DNA of 58,288 bases, taken from contig JARGFU010000029.1 of assembly GCA_029210625.1 (NCBI GenBank), forward strand, positions 1-58,288, read 5' to 3'. The first letter of the stretch is position 1; each line of letters begins with the position of its first letter. Both the position numbers and the translations under genes were made by a program. The DNA is from Deltaproteobacteria bacterium. Lineage in GTDB: Bacteria; Myxococcota; Myxococcia; SLRQ01. This document shows, in pieces, positions 42,138-50,795 of this stretch. Below the pieces are notes generated by a model that worked only from the letters and a program-made list of their open reading frames with translations, was not told the DNA's origin and ran no database searches.

Positions 42138-43160
42138 ATGAATCATCGAGTGAGGCTCTTCGTCACACTGGCGTGCATCGGAAGTGGTGGCCTGAGCGCG
42201 GGCTGCCGGGGGACCCTCTACCGGCAGACGGGCAAGGTCATGTCCGGCTACACGGTGGAGCACATGGTGCCTGCGCTGATGAGCGACGACGACGTGGGGA
42301 TGGCCTGCGAGACCGGGGTCTCGATGGGGGGCTTCCTGATGTCCTTCGAGCGGGTCACCGACGTCCCCGAGCAGGCGGGCTCGGTCACCATGCTCTCGGC
42401 GGCGATGTGCGCCGAGGCCGAGGCCTGGGAGGCCGAGCTCCGCGGCCTGCGGGCCCTCCACGAGGGGAGGGCGACCGCCGCCCAGGACGCCCGGATCGCC
42501 GAGAAGCGGGCCCACTCCCTGGCGGCCCGCCGCTTCCTGCGGGCCTTCGAGCTCTCCGAGGCGGCCTTCGGTGAGGTCGGCGGGGCCTGCCCCAAGCTCG
42601 ACGAGGGTGAGGGCGCCTTCTACCTCCTGGGGCTCTCCGCCGGCCTGCTGGCCCTGATCCACGACCGCGCGGCCGAGGGCGAGGCGGGCGTCCCGATGGA
42701 CATCCCGGCCAAGGTGATCCGGGCGGCCGACTGCATCGAGGACGCGAAGTGGTGGGGCGCCCCGGGCGCGTTGAAGGCGGCGCTCTGGACCTCGGTCCCC
42801 GGCTCGGCCCCCGAGGGGACCGACCCCTGGGCCGCCCTCGACACCGCCGCGGCCACCGGTGAGATCGCCGGGGTCCGCCTGGCCCGGGCCTTCCAGGTGC
42901 AGGCCGCCGGCGCGACCGGGAGGGACGACCTGCTCCGGACGAAGGTCACCGCCCACGCGGCCTCGCTCGTCGAGCAGCCCTCGAATCCGGAGTGGAAGCT
43001 CCTGGACCGCTACGCGACCCACCTCATCCTGCACGAATCCGATAGGATCTGGACCAAGAACAGCGGCCACCGCACGCCTCTGGGAGCCCTCGGTGAGTTC
43101 CCTGGCGCGTCCGAAGAGCCCGTCGACGACTCCCTTCTCGAGGGCCTGGAGGACGAATGA
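42138..43160 (+). CDS. TRAP-associated TatT-like lipoprotein
   Basis: 340 residues from the ATG at 42138, preceded by a GGAGG. The lipobox is LSAGC (Cys 23). The rest is helical: VEHMVPALMSDDDVGMACETGVSMG, AFYLLGLSAGLLALIHDRAA, MDIPAKVIRAADCIEDAKWWGAPGALKAALW. This resembles the TatT family (TRAP-associated TPR lipoproteins, first known from Treponema), in which a helical trimer binds the substrate-binding protein. The stop overlaps the ATG of the binding-protein gene, which supports that role. The family match is from memory of these motifs, so moderate certainty. Confidence 0.72.
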   Translation: MNHRVRLFVTLACIGSGGLSAGCRGTLYRQTGKVMSGYTVEHMVPALMSDDDVGMACETGVSMGGFLMSFERVTDVPEQAGSVTMLSAAMCAEAEAWEAELRGLRALHEGRATAAQDARIAEKRAHSLAARRFLRAFELSEAAFGEVGGACPKLDEGEGAFYLLGLSAGLLALIHDRAAEGEAGVPMDIPAKVIRAADCIEDAKWWGAPGALKAALWTSVPGSAPEGTDPWAALDTAAATGEIAGVRLARAFQVQAAGATGRDDLLRTKVTAHAASLVEQPSNPEWKLLDRYATHLILHESDRIWTKNSGHRTPLGALGEFPGASEEPVDDSLLEGLEDE

Positions 43161-44185
43161 ACATTCGCAAGATCACCCTGCTCACCTCGCTGCTCACCCT
43201 CCTCGCCCTGCTGGCCCCGGCGGCCGCGACGGCCGGGGACGCTCCGGCGAAGAAGAAGCTGAAGCTCTGCATCTATGATCCCAGCGGGGCCGTGGGTGAC
43301 GCCTACAACATGGCCAAGGACTACCGGGCCGCGGCCGCCGCCTGGGGTGCCGAGCTCGAGCTCTCCCCCTACACCGACGAGCGCACCGCCAGCGAGGACT
43401 TCAAGGCCGGCAAGTGCGACCTCGCGCTGCTCACCGGCGTCCGCTCGCGGCACTTCAACCGCTTCGCCGGCACGGTCGAGGCGCTCGGCGCCCTCAAGAG
43501 CTACGATCAGCTCCACTCGGTCCTCAAGCTCCTGGCCAGCCCCAAGGCTGGCAAGAAGATGCAGAGCGGTAACTACGAGGTCATCGCCATCTTCCCGGCC
43601 GGCGCGGTCTACCTGATGCTCCGGGATCGCAACCTGCGCAACGTGAAGGACCTGGCGGGCAAGCGCATCGCCACCCTCGACTTCGACGAGGCCGCCATCT
43701 CCCTGGTCGATCGGGCCGGCGCCTCGATGGTGCCCGCCGACGTGGGCACCTTCGCCGGGATGTTCAACAACGGCGGCGTCGACGTGGCCTACGCGCCGGC
43801 GGCGGCGGTGGAGCCCCTCGAGCTGAAGAAGGGCCTGCTCCCCGACGGCGGCATGGCCCGCTACCCGCTCGCGCAGCTCACCCTGCAGATCCTCGCCCAC
43901 CACGATCGCATCGACGAGGCCTTCGGAAACGCCTCCCGCAAGTGGGCGGCTGACAACTTCAGGACGACCCTGAAGGTGGTCGAGCGGGCCGAGAAGGCCA
44001 TCCCCGCGAAGCTCTGGATCGAGATCTCGCCGGAGGAGGAGGCGATGTACGACGACCTCTTCCGCAATGTCCGCCTCGACATGCGCGAGAAGGACGTCTT
44101 CGATGGCACCATGCTGCGGCTGATGCGCCGGGTGCGCTGCCAGGCCAATCCCAAGCGCGCGGAGTGCGCCGAGAAGCGGGAGTAG
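43157..44185 (+). CDS. TRAP-type periplasmic solute-binding protein
   Basis: 342 residues starting with ATGA overlap to the preceding gene. A signal peptide (about 1-27) is followed by a two-lobed binding fold: KLKLCIYDPSGAVGDAYNMAKDYRAAAAAWG, FKAGKCDLALLTGVRSRHFNRFAG, VKDLAGKRIATLDFDEAAISLVDRAGASMVPADVGTFAGMFNNGGVDVAYAPAAAVEPLEL. It resembles the group of putative solute-binding proteins found next to fused TRAP permeases in Gammaproteobacteria and Myxococcota. The Arg that normally salt-bridges carboxylate substrates in DctP proteins cannot be located with certainty. The substrate is unknown. Confidence 0.8.
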   Translation: MNIRKITLLTSLLTLLALLAPAAATAGDAPAKKKLKLCIYDPSGAVGDAYNMAKDYRAAAAAWGAELELSPYTDERTASEDFKAGKCDLALLTGVRSRHFNRFAGTVEALGALKSYDQLHSVLKLLASPKAGKKMQSGNYEVIAIFPAGAVYLMLRDRNLRNVKDLAGKRIATLDFDEAAISLVDRAGASMVPADVGTFAGMFNNGGVDVAYAPAAAVEPLELKKGLLPDGGMARYPLAQLTLQILAHHDRIDEAFGNASRKWAADNFRTTLKVVERAEKAIPAKLWIEISPEEEAMYDDLFRNVRLDMREKDVFDGTMLRLMRRVRCQANPKRAECAEKRE

Positions 44186-44191
44186 AACCAC

Positions 44192-46321
44192 TTGAGCACG
44201 GATACGGGACGGGGAGGAAAGGCGCGAGCCTGGCTCTCGACTCTGCCAGTGGTCATCCTCCTCGGGGCGACCATCCTGCATGGCCTCGGCGAGGGGGTGC
44301 ACGCGCGCGTCCTCCAGATGGGGGAGGGGATCTGGCCCGGCTACGCCGAGCTGCGCTCCGACCCCGAGCGGCCGCCCTGTGATCCCGAGGGTGGGGCCGC
44401 CGCCGCCTCGGCGGGCGGCGAGGAGGAGGGCGCCGGGGCTGACGCCGAGGCAGAAGCTGAGGCTGACGCTGCCGAGGAGGGAGAGGGCGGCGACGACTTC
44501 CTCGATGACCTCCTCGGGGACGAGGACGAGGGCGACGAGGAGGCCGCCGCGGCCGCCGCGGCCGCCGCCGCCACCAAGTGCAAGCAGGAGCACGATCGGT
44601 ACGAGATCCTCATCTCCCGCATCACCCCGGGGCTGAGGGCCTTCCGGGGCTTCGAGGGGGCCATCGCGGCCTTCGTCCACACCGGGGTCTCCTACCTGCG
44701 GCACATGCTGGTGCTGCTGCTCCTCTTCTGCGCCGTCACCGCCAGCGCCCTGCGGGCGCACATCGCCCTGCGGCCGGCGCAGACCCGCCTCGACCTCTGG
44801 GCCTCCGAGGGCGCGATGGCCGCCGCCGGGCTGGCGCTGACCGTCTCCAGCTACTTCAAGTGGCAGGTCGAGGTCGACTCGGGACTGGCCCCTCGCAACG
44901 CTGGCCTGCCGATCCTCTGGATGATCGGCTTCGCCGTGATGACCGGCGTGGCGGTCTACCACCTGGTTCGGCCGCCCGAGGGGCTCTCGGAGGGCGGCTC
45001 GAAGGTGAAGGCCTTCCTCGCCGTCCCCCTCTTCGCGGTGATGGCGCTGATCGGCTCCTTCCACTTCTTCGTGCTGGAGAGCTACCCGGCGGGGCTGGCG
45101 AACTACCTGCAGAAGCTGACCGAGCACGCCCTGCTCTACATCCACGTGGGGCTCTACGTCTGGGCCGGCATGCTGCTGAAGCGCACGCGCATCGCGGCGC
45201 TCTCCTTCGACCTGGTGCGGCCCTGGAAGCTGACCCCCGAGCTGCTGGCCTTCGTGGTGGTCGCCGCCGCGGCCATCCCCACCGCCTACAGCGGCGCCTC
45301 CGGCATCTTCGTCATCGCGGCGGGCGGAGTGATCTACACCGAGCTAACCCGGGCGGGCGCCCGGAAGCAGCTGGCCCTCGCCGCCACGGCCATGTCCGGC
45401 AGCCTCGGCGTGGTCCTCTCCCCCTGCCTGCTGGTCGTGATCGTCGCCTCCCTGAACAAGCAGGTGACCACGACCCAGCTCTACGGCTGGGGCTGGAAGG
45501 TCTTCCTCCTCACCGCGACCCTCTTCCTCTTCGCCAGCCTGATCGTCGGTCGGAAGCTCCCCAAGATCGCCGCGCCCGGCGAGGCCTTCAAGGGGAGCCT
45601 GGCCGCGATGCGCCCCCTCCTGCCCTACATCGGGATCCTCCTGGGGCTGCTCCTGGCCTACGGCCTCGGCCTGGGCCTGACCCTCAACGAGCACACGGCG
45701 CCGGCGATGCTGCCGGTGATCCTCCTGGTCATCCTGGCCTACGACCGCCGCAAGGCGAAGAAGGAGGTCCGGGAGGACGAGAGCACCGACGAGGAAGATG
45801 CGAAGGCCGAGGGCTACCGCCGGGCGATCTTCGACGGCACCAGCGAGACCACCGGCCACATCGGGGCCCTGCTGATGCTGATGGGCCTCTCGGTGGTGCT
45901 CGGCGGCGTGATCGAGCGGGGAGACCTGATGGCGATGGTGCCCTCGGACTTCGGCTCGCCCCTGGTCGCCATGACCGTGCTGGTCATCCTCCTGGTCTTC
46001 ATCGGCATGGTGATGGACCCCTACGGCGCCGTGATCCTGGTGACCGTCGCCTTGGCGGGCATCGCCGACCAGAGCGGCATCGACCCGGTGCACTTCTGGA
46101 TGGTGGTGCTGGTGGCCTTCGAGCTGGGCTACCTCTCACCACCGGTGGCGCTCAACCACCTGCTGACCCGGCAGGTGGTCGGGATCGACCTGGACGAGGT
46201 GCACGCCGAGGCCGAGGCCGCCGGCATGGGCTTCTGGGGCCGGCACGAGCGGATCCTGCTGCCGATGTCGGTCATGGCGACCGCGCTGCTGATCGTCGCC
46301 TACCTGCCTCTCTTCTGGTAG
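44192..46321 (+). CDS. Fused TRAP transporter permease (DctQ-DctM)
   Basis: 709 residues from a TTG start, with GGGAG about 9 bases upstream. The first membrane segment (LPVVILLGATILHGLGEGV) is followed by an unusual acidic and Ala-rich insert (about 68-128, EEEGAGADAEAEAEADAAEE then a run of Ala). Four DctQ-like segments come next, then the large DctM-like domain with about twelve helices. The latter has typical motifs AYSGASGIFVIAAGGVIYTEL, LVFIGMVMDPYGAVILVTVAL and ELGYLSPPVALNHLLTRQVVG. Together with the binding protein and TatT lipoprotein it forms a complete TRAP system, driven by ion gradients. Its last 22 bases overlap the end of the convergent hemerythrin gene. Confidence 0.87.
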   Translation: MSTDTGRGGKARAWLSTLPVVILLGATILHGLGEGVHARVLQMGEGIWPGYAELRSDPERPPCDPEGGAAAASAGGEEEGAGADAEAEAEADAAEEGEGGDDFLDDLLGDEDEGDEEAAAAAAAAAATKCKQEHDRYEILISRITPGLRAFRGFEGAIAAFVHTGVSYLRHMLVLLLLFCAVTASALRAHIALRPAQTRLDLWASEGAMAAAGLALTVSSYFKWQVEVDSGLAPRNAGLPILWMIGFAVMTGVAVYHLVRPPEGLSEGGSKVKAFLAVPLFAVMALIGSFHFFVLESYPAGLANYLQKLTEHALLYIHVGLYVWAGMLLKRTRIAALSFDLVRPWKLTPELLAFVVVAAAAIPTAYSGASGIFVIAAGGVIYTELTRAGARKQLALAATAMSGSLGVVLSPCLLVVIVASLNKQVTTTQLYGWGWKVFLLTATLFLFASLIVGRKLPKIAAPGEAFKGSLAAMRPLLPYIGILLGLLLAYGLGLGLTLNEHTAPAMLPVILLVILAYDRRKAKKEVREDESTDEEDAKAEGYRRAIFDGTSETTGHIGALLMLMGLSVVLGGVIERGDLMAMVPSDFGSPLVAMTVLVILLVFIGMVMDPYGAVILVTVALAGIADQSGIDPVHFWMVVLVAFELGYLSPPVALNHLLTRQVVGIDLDEVHAEAEAAGMGFWGRHERILLPMSVMATALLIVAYLPLFW

Positions 46322-46713
46322 GCGCTCAGGTGCTCCGCCAGGGCCCGGTCGTCCTTGCGGGTGTGGGCCACGAACCAGTCGCGTAGCAGGAAGAAGGTCT
46401 CGGCGATGGCCGAGGCATCGGAGTGCGTGGCAGCCCGCCGCAGGTCCTCGAGGCGATCGAGGTAGGTGCGGTGCTCGTCGAGGTGGAGGCCGATCTGGGA
46501 GTAAGCCGCCTCGGCCATCAGCTTGGCCTCGGTGGAGAAGTGGGTCCGCAGCTGATCCAGCACCTTCCCCAGGGCGGCGTCGAAGCGCTCCGGGGTCCCG
46601 CCGGAGAGGACGAGCTCGTGCAGCTCGTTGAACGCCGCGCCGAGCGCCTCGTGCTGGGCGTCGATCTCCTCGTGTCCGAGGCGATCCTCTTCGGTCCATT
46701 TGACGAGCGGCAT
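46300..46713 (-). CDS. Bacteriohemerythrin
   Basis: 137 residues, full length for this family. The diiron ligands are visible: His in EEIDAQHEAL, His and Glu in HFSTEAKLM, two His in HLDEHRTYL, and His and Asp in HTRKDDRAL. The protein should bind oxygen reversibly at a mu-oxo diiron site and may serve as an oxygen store, carrier or sensor. No extra signalling domain is attached. A possible -10 (TACTAT on the minus strand) lies in the 217-base gap upstream. It converges on the TRAP permease with a 22-base overlap of coding ends. Confidence 0.93.
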   Translation of the reverse strand: MPLVKWTEEDRLGHEEIDAQHEALGAAFNELHELVLSGGTPERFDAALGKVLDQLRTHFSTEAKLMAEAAYSQIGLHLDEHRTYLDRLEDLRRAATHSDASAIAETFFLLRDWFVAHTRKDDRALAEHLSAYQKRGR

Positions 46714-46930
46714 GTCAGTCTCCAGTCATCCCCGAGATCGGGTGAGTGCGTCGTGATAGTAGGGGAGCCCGGGTTGGCCACCGTGCTGACCGTTCGAGAT
46801 CACCATAGCAGGTCCGTCCCGGGGTTCGCTCGACGAAGGGTGGAGGGCGGAATGCCTTGCCTCGACCTCGAAAAGGCGCTCAGTATCCCTGGTTCGACCG
46901 GGTTCGGATTCAAGCCAGAGGGGAGCCTCA

Positions 46931-47857
46931 ATGCCCATTGCCAGCAAGGTGACCGATCTGATCGGGGGTACGCCCATGGTCCAGCTGCGGACCGGGGAGG
47001 GAGCCGGCGAGGTGGTCGCCAAGCTCGAGTTCACCAACCCCTGCTCCAGCGTGAAGGACCGCATCGCCCTCGCGATGATCGAGGCCGCGGAGGAGGCCGG
47101 CGCCATCAAGGAGGAGAGCATCCTCATCGAGCCGACCAGCGGCAACACGGGGATCGGCCTGGCCTGCGTCTGCGCCGCGAAGGGCTACCGGCTGGTGCTC
47201 ACCATGCCCGAGACGATGAGCCAGGAGCGCCGCAAGCTGCTCTCGGCCCTCGGCGCCCAGCTGATCCTCACTCCGGGGCCGGGCGGGATGCGGGGCGCCA
47301 TCGATCACGCCGTCGAGCTCTGCAAGAAGGACGAGCGCTACGTGCTCCTCCAGCAGTTCGAGAACGCCGCCAACCCCGAGGCCCACCGGCGGACCACGGC
47401 CGAGGAGATCTGGTCCGACTGCGAGTCCCGGGTCGACGTGCTGGTCGCCGGCGTCGGCACGGGCGGCACGATCACCGGCGTGGGGCAGGTGCTCAAGGCG
47501 CGCAACCCGGGGCTGAAGGTCGTGGCGGTCGAGCCCGACGACTCTCCGGTGCTCTCCGGCGGCGCTCCCGGACCCCACCCCATCCAGGGCATCGGCGCGG
47601 GCTTCGTGCCGGCCATCCTCGACCGGGAGATCATCGACGAGGTGGTGCGGGTGAAGGGCGAGGACGCGGTGTCCACTGCTCGCCGCCTGGCGCGGGAGGA
47701 GGGCATCCTCGTGGGCATCTCCTCGGGCGCCGCAGCCTGGGCCGCCCTCGAGCTCTCCCGCCGGCCCGAGCACGCCGGCCAGCGCATCGTGGTGATCCTG
47801 CCGGACACCGGTGAGCGCTACCTCTCGACCCCGCTCTTCGAGTTCGAGGGAGACTGA
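46931..47857 (+). CDS. cysK: Cysteine synthase (O-acetylserine sulfhydrylase)
   Basis: 308 residues. PLP-binding Lys in [15 protein letters not shown] (about residue 41), the substrate loop [11 protein letters not shown] (about 67-77), the phosphate-binding [12 protein letters not shown], and [12 protein letters not shown] are all in place. The length fits CysK. The enzyme makes cysteine from O-acetylserine and sulfide. The next gene, 4 bases after the stop, is serine acetyltransferase, which makes the substrate and may bind CysK, although its C-terminal residues (EGGGGI) include the Ile needed for that complex. The upstream gap has only weak promoter-like sequence. Confidence 0.95.
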   Translation: MPIASKVTDLIGGTPMVQLRTGEGAGEVVAKLEFTNPCSSVKDRIALAMIEAAEEAGAIKEESILIEPTSGNTGIGLACVCAAKGYRLVLTMPETMSQERRKLLSALGAQLILTPGPGGMRGAIDHAVELCKKDERYVLLQQFENAANPEAHRRTTAEEIWSDCESRVDVLVAGVGTGGTITGVGQVLKARNPGLKVVAVEPDDSPVLSGGAPGPHPIQGIGAGFVPAILDREIIDEVVRVKGEDAVSTARRLAREEGILVGISSGAAAWAALELSRRPEHAGQRIVVILPDTGERYLSTPLFEFEGD

Positions 47858-47861
47858 GGCG

Positions 47862-48785
47862 ATGAGCGACAAGGGTGACGAGATCATCCTCGGACCGGTA
47901 GTGGACGCCCTCTGCTCCCTGGAGAACCGCCCGGCGAGCCGCCGGGGCGCGGCCCAGCGGCAGCTGCTCCCCTCGCGCGACGCCCTCATCGACATCCTCG
48001 GGTCGCTGCGCTCGGTCCTCTTCCCGGGCTACTTCTCGGACTGGGACCTCTCCCAGGAGAGCCTCCACTTCTACGTGGGCGCCACCCTCGACCGGGTCCT
48101 CCACGTCCTGCAGGAGCAGATCCGCCGGGGCCTCTGCTTCGCGATGGAGGAGCCCTGCGCGGAGAGCGGCGACGCCCAGGAGCGGGCCCACGAGATCACC
48201 CGCGAGTTCCTCCGGCGCCTGCCCGCGCTCCGGGAGCGCCTCGACACCGACGTGCAGGCGCACTACGACGGCGATCCGGCGGCGACGACCCGCGGAGAGA
48301 TCGTCTACTCGTACCCCGGGCTGCGGGCGATCATGCACTACCGCCTGGCGCACGAGCTCCACGCGCTGGGCGTGCCGCTGATCCCCCGGATCATCACCGA
48401 GCACGCCCACGCCCTCACTGGCGTGGACATCCACCCGGGCGCGACGATCGGCGAGCGCTTCTTCATCGATCACGGCACGGGCGTCGTGATCGGGGAGACC
48501 AGCGTGATCGGGCGGAACGTGTGCATCTACCAGGGCGTCACCCTCGGGGCGAAGAGCTTCCCGAAGGACGAGAAGGGCAACCCGGTCAAGGGCATCCCCC
48601 GTCACCCGATCGTCGAGGACGGCGTGATCATCTACTCCGGGGCGACCATCCTCGGGCGGGTCACGATCGGGAAGGGCGCGGTGGTGGGCGGCAACGTCTG
48701 GCTCACCCGGGACGTGGCGCCGGGCACCATGGTGACCCAGGGGCAGAGCCGCCAGGTGGTCTTCGAGGGCGGCGGCGGGATCTGA
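47862..48785 (+). CDS. cysE: Serine O-acetyltransferase
   Basis: 307 residues from the ATG at 47862. It has a long helical N-terminal part (about 1-170) and a left-handed beta-helix of hexapeptide repeats (about 170-280). The repeat part carries HALTGVDIHPGATIGERFFIDHGTGVVIGETSVIGRNVCIYQGVTLGAKSFPKDEKGNPVKGIPRHPIVEDGVIIYSGATILG. The active-site His-Asp (DIHPGA and FIDHGTG) is present. The C-terminus ends in Ile, the residue that inserts into the CysK active site in the cysteine synthase complex. The operon with cysK gives the last two steps of cysteine synthesis. Confidence 0.94.
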   Translation: MSDKGDEIILGPVVDALCSLENRPASRRGAAQRQLLPSRDALIDILGSLRSVLFPGYFSDWDLSQESLHFYVGATLDRVLHVLQEQIRRGLCFAMEEPCAESGDAQERAHEITREFLRRLPALRERLDTDVQAHYDGDPAATTRGEIVYSYPGLRAIMHYRLAHELHALGVPLIPRIITEHAHALTGVDIHPGATIGERFFIDHGTGVVIGETSVIGRNVCIYQGVTLGAKSFPKDEKGNPVKGIPRHPIVEDGVIIYSGATILGRVTIGKGAVVGGNVWLTRDVAPGTMVTQGQSRQVVFEGGGGI

Positions 48786-48795
48786 GCTTCGGCCC

Positions 48796-49749
48796 TCAGG
48801 CCTTGCTGACCCGGTTCCCGCCGAAGGCGCGGGAGGTGCCCAGGGCGCTGCGCGCAGCCTCGTGGAGCCCGGCGGAGTCGAGGGCATCCTCGGGGAAGCC
48901 GGCGACCCCGATGCTGACCGTGATGATCCGGCCGCCGGCGCCCTGGAGGGAGCTGGCCACCGTGGCCCGGACCCGCTCGGCCTTCACCATGGCCCCCTCC
49001 TTCGGGGTGTCCGGCAGGAGCAGGGCGAAGCGGCACTCGCCGAGGCGCGCGGCGACGTCGCCGTCCCGGGAGTGGAGCACCTCTGGCTCGTCCCCGGCGA
49101 GGAAGCCCGCCAGCCGCAGGATCGACGCCTCGATCATGGCGCCGGCGAGCTCCTTGCGGTGGGTCTCGTACTCGTCGATGGAGAGGAGGATGAGGGAGAG
49201 CGTGCGCTCGTGCCGCACGGCCCGGGCGACCTCCTCGATCAGCCGCCCCTCGTAGTGGACCCCGCTGTAGAGGCCGGTGGTGAGGTCCCGCTCCGAGGCA
49301 TCGAAGGCCGACTTGGCCTCGAGCCGCGCGTAGAGGAGGGCAGAGGCCACCTTGAGGTAGCCCTCCAGGAGCTCGTCGGTGATCGCCGGCTCGCTCGCGT
49401 CGCCATCCGCCCAGACGATCACGCCCAGCGGCATCCCCCCCTGGGTGAGGAGCCGGTGGCCGTCGAAGGGGCGGCCGAAGGCCTCCTCGAGCGCCTCTGG
49501 CTCGTCGGCCCGGGTGGCCGTGAGGTAGAGGATCCCCGGGGCGACCTCGGTGCCCGGCGCGGCCGAGGAGGAGAGGAGGGCCAGCTCGTCACCCTTCTCC
49601 TCGAGGTAGAGGTGCACCGAGCGCGGTCCGCGGAGGTCGCGGATCGACTCGGTCAGCTTGCGGCCGAGGGAGAAGAGATCGCTCTCCTCCGCCAGCGCGA
49701 GGATCTGCTCGAAGGTCCTCTCGACGGCCGTCTGTTCCTGACGCGTCAC
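48796..49749 (-). CDS. GAF-like plus degenerate GGDEF protein
   Basis: 317 residues from a GTG. The N-terminal half (about 1-145) looks GAF-like (TFEQILALAEESDLFSLGRKLTESIRDL...VHLYLEEKGDELALLSSSAAPG). The C-terminal half (about 150-315) is a GGDEF domain by overall pattern: ERDLTTGLYSGVHYEGRLIEEVARAVRHERTLSLILLSIDEYE, and ITVSIGVAGFPEDALD. The catalytic GGDEF loop reads GECRF, so diguanylate cyclase activity is not expected. It could bind GTP or c-di-GMP, or act only as a scaffold. Its start overlaps the stop of the dehydrogenase gene upstream (GTGA), so it is co-expressed with that enzyme. Confidence 0.8.
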   Translation of the reverse strand: MTRQEQTAVERTFEQILALAEESDLFSLGRKLTESIRDLRGPRSVHLYLEEKGDELALLSSSAAPGTEVAPGILYLTATRADEPEALEEAFGRPFDGHRLLTQGGMPLGVIVWADGDASEPAITDELLEGYLKVASALLYARLEAKSAFDASERDLTTGLYSGVHYEGRLIEEVARAVRHERTLSLILLSIDEYETHRKELAGAMIEASILRLAGFLAGDEPEVLHSRDGDVAARLGECRFALLLPDTPKEGAMVKAERVRATVASSLQGAGGRIITVSIGVAGFPEDALDSAGLHEAARSALGTSRAFGGNRVSKA

Positions 49750-50795
49750 GCGTTCCCCTGGCCTCCTACCGCCAGGACGATCTTACCATGATGGTCGGCC
49801 GCCTCGAGGGCGGCGTAGCCCGCGTGGATCTCCTCGAGGGGGAGGACGCGATCGATCACCGGGGCCAGGGGGCCGCGGGCCGCGAGCTCGAGGCAGGTGG
49901 CGAGCTCGGAGCGCGTGCCCATCGTGGAGCCCAGCAGCTCGAGCTGCCGCGCGAAGAGCACCCGCAGGTCGATGCTGGCGGCGTGGCCGGTGGTGGCGCC
50001 GCAGGTGACCAGGCGGCCGCCGACCTTCAGGGCTCGCACCGAGATCGGCCAGGTGAGCTCCCCGGTGTGCTCGAAGACCACGTCGACCCCGCCCGGGGCG
50101 AGGGACTTCAGGCGGACCTTGAGATCCTCGGCCCGGTAGTTGATCACCTCGTCGGCCCCGAGGGCGGCCGCCCGCTCGGCCTTCTCGTCGCTGCTGGTCG
50201 AGGCGATGACCCGGGCACCCCGGTGGCGGGCGATCTGGATCGCGGCGCAGCCCACGCCGCTGGAGGCGCCGTGCACCAGCACCGTCTCGTCCCGGCGCAG
50301 GCGAGCCCGGGCGGTGAGCATGTGCCAGGCGGTGAGGGTGGCGACCCCCACCGCGGCGGCGACCTCGAAGTCCAGGCCCTCCGGCTTGCGCAGGAGGTTG
50401 CGGCGCGGCGCCACGAAGGCCTCGGCGGCGCAGCCGGGGCGGTGCTCGCCGAAGAGGTGGTACTCGCTGCAGAGGTTCTCGCGGCCGGCGATGCAGTCGA
50501 TGCAGCGGCCGCAGAAGTGGCCGGCCGACAGCACCACCTCCTCGCCCGGGTCGAGGTCGGTCACGCCCTCGCCCACCGCGTCCACCACGCCGGCGGCGTC
50601 GGCGCCCACCACGTGGGGGAAGCCGAGCTCGAGGCCGCGCCAGCCCTTGCGGACCCAGACGTCGAGGTGGTTGAGGGCCACGGCCCGCGGCCGCACCCGC
50701 ACCTCTCCGGGGCCCGGCTCGGGCAGGGGCAGGTCCTTCAGCTGGAGGACCTCCGGTCCTCCATGGCCGACGAGAGCTGCTGCACGGATCGTCAT
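49746..50795 (-). CDS. Zinc-type medium-chain alcohol dehydrogenase/quinone reductase
   Basis: 349 residues from the ATG at 50795 (MTIRAAALVGHGGPEVLQL), which overlaps the amidohydrolase stop (ATGA); an extension to 50840 is rejected. It is a GroES-like N-domain with a structural zinc lobe (CGRCIDCIAGRENLC, four Cys) and a Rossmann fold with ETVLVHGASSGVGCAAIQIA (about 168-187). The catalytic zinc site is not obvious: the usual Cys near residue 40 is replaced (ALNHLDVWVRKG, typical of quinone oxidoreductase or crotonyl-CoA reductase-like members). The likely cofactor is NADPH. Its substrate is unknown. Confidence 0.88.
   Translation of the reverse strand: MTIRAAALVGHGGPEVLQLKDLPLPEPGPGEVRVRPRAVALNHLDVWVRKGWRGLELGFPHVVGADAAGVVDAVGEGVTDLDPGEEVVLSAGHFCGRCIDCIAGRENLCSEYHLFGEHRPGCAAEAFVAPRRNLLRKPEGLDFEVAAAVGVATLTAWHMLTARARLRRDETVLVHGASSGVGCAAIQIARHRGARVIASTSSDEKAERAAALGADEVINYRAEDLKVRLKSLAPGGVDVVFEHTGELTWPISVRALKVGGRLVTCGATTGHAASIDLRVLFARQLELLGSTMGTRSELATCLELAARGPLAPVIDRVLPLEEIHAGYAALEAADHHGKIVLAVGGQGNA

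Noticed and set aside
46885-46910. tRNA T-arm-like sequence (GGTTCGACC)
   Set aside because: No acceptor, D or anticodon arms around it and no CCA-compatible end.
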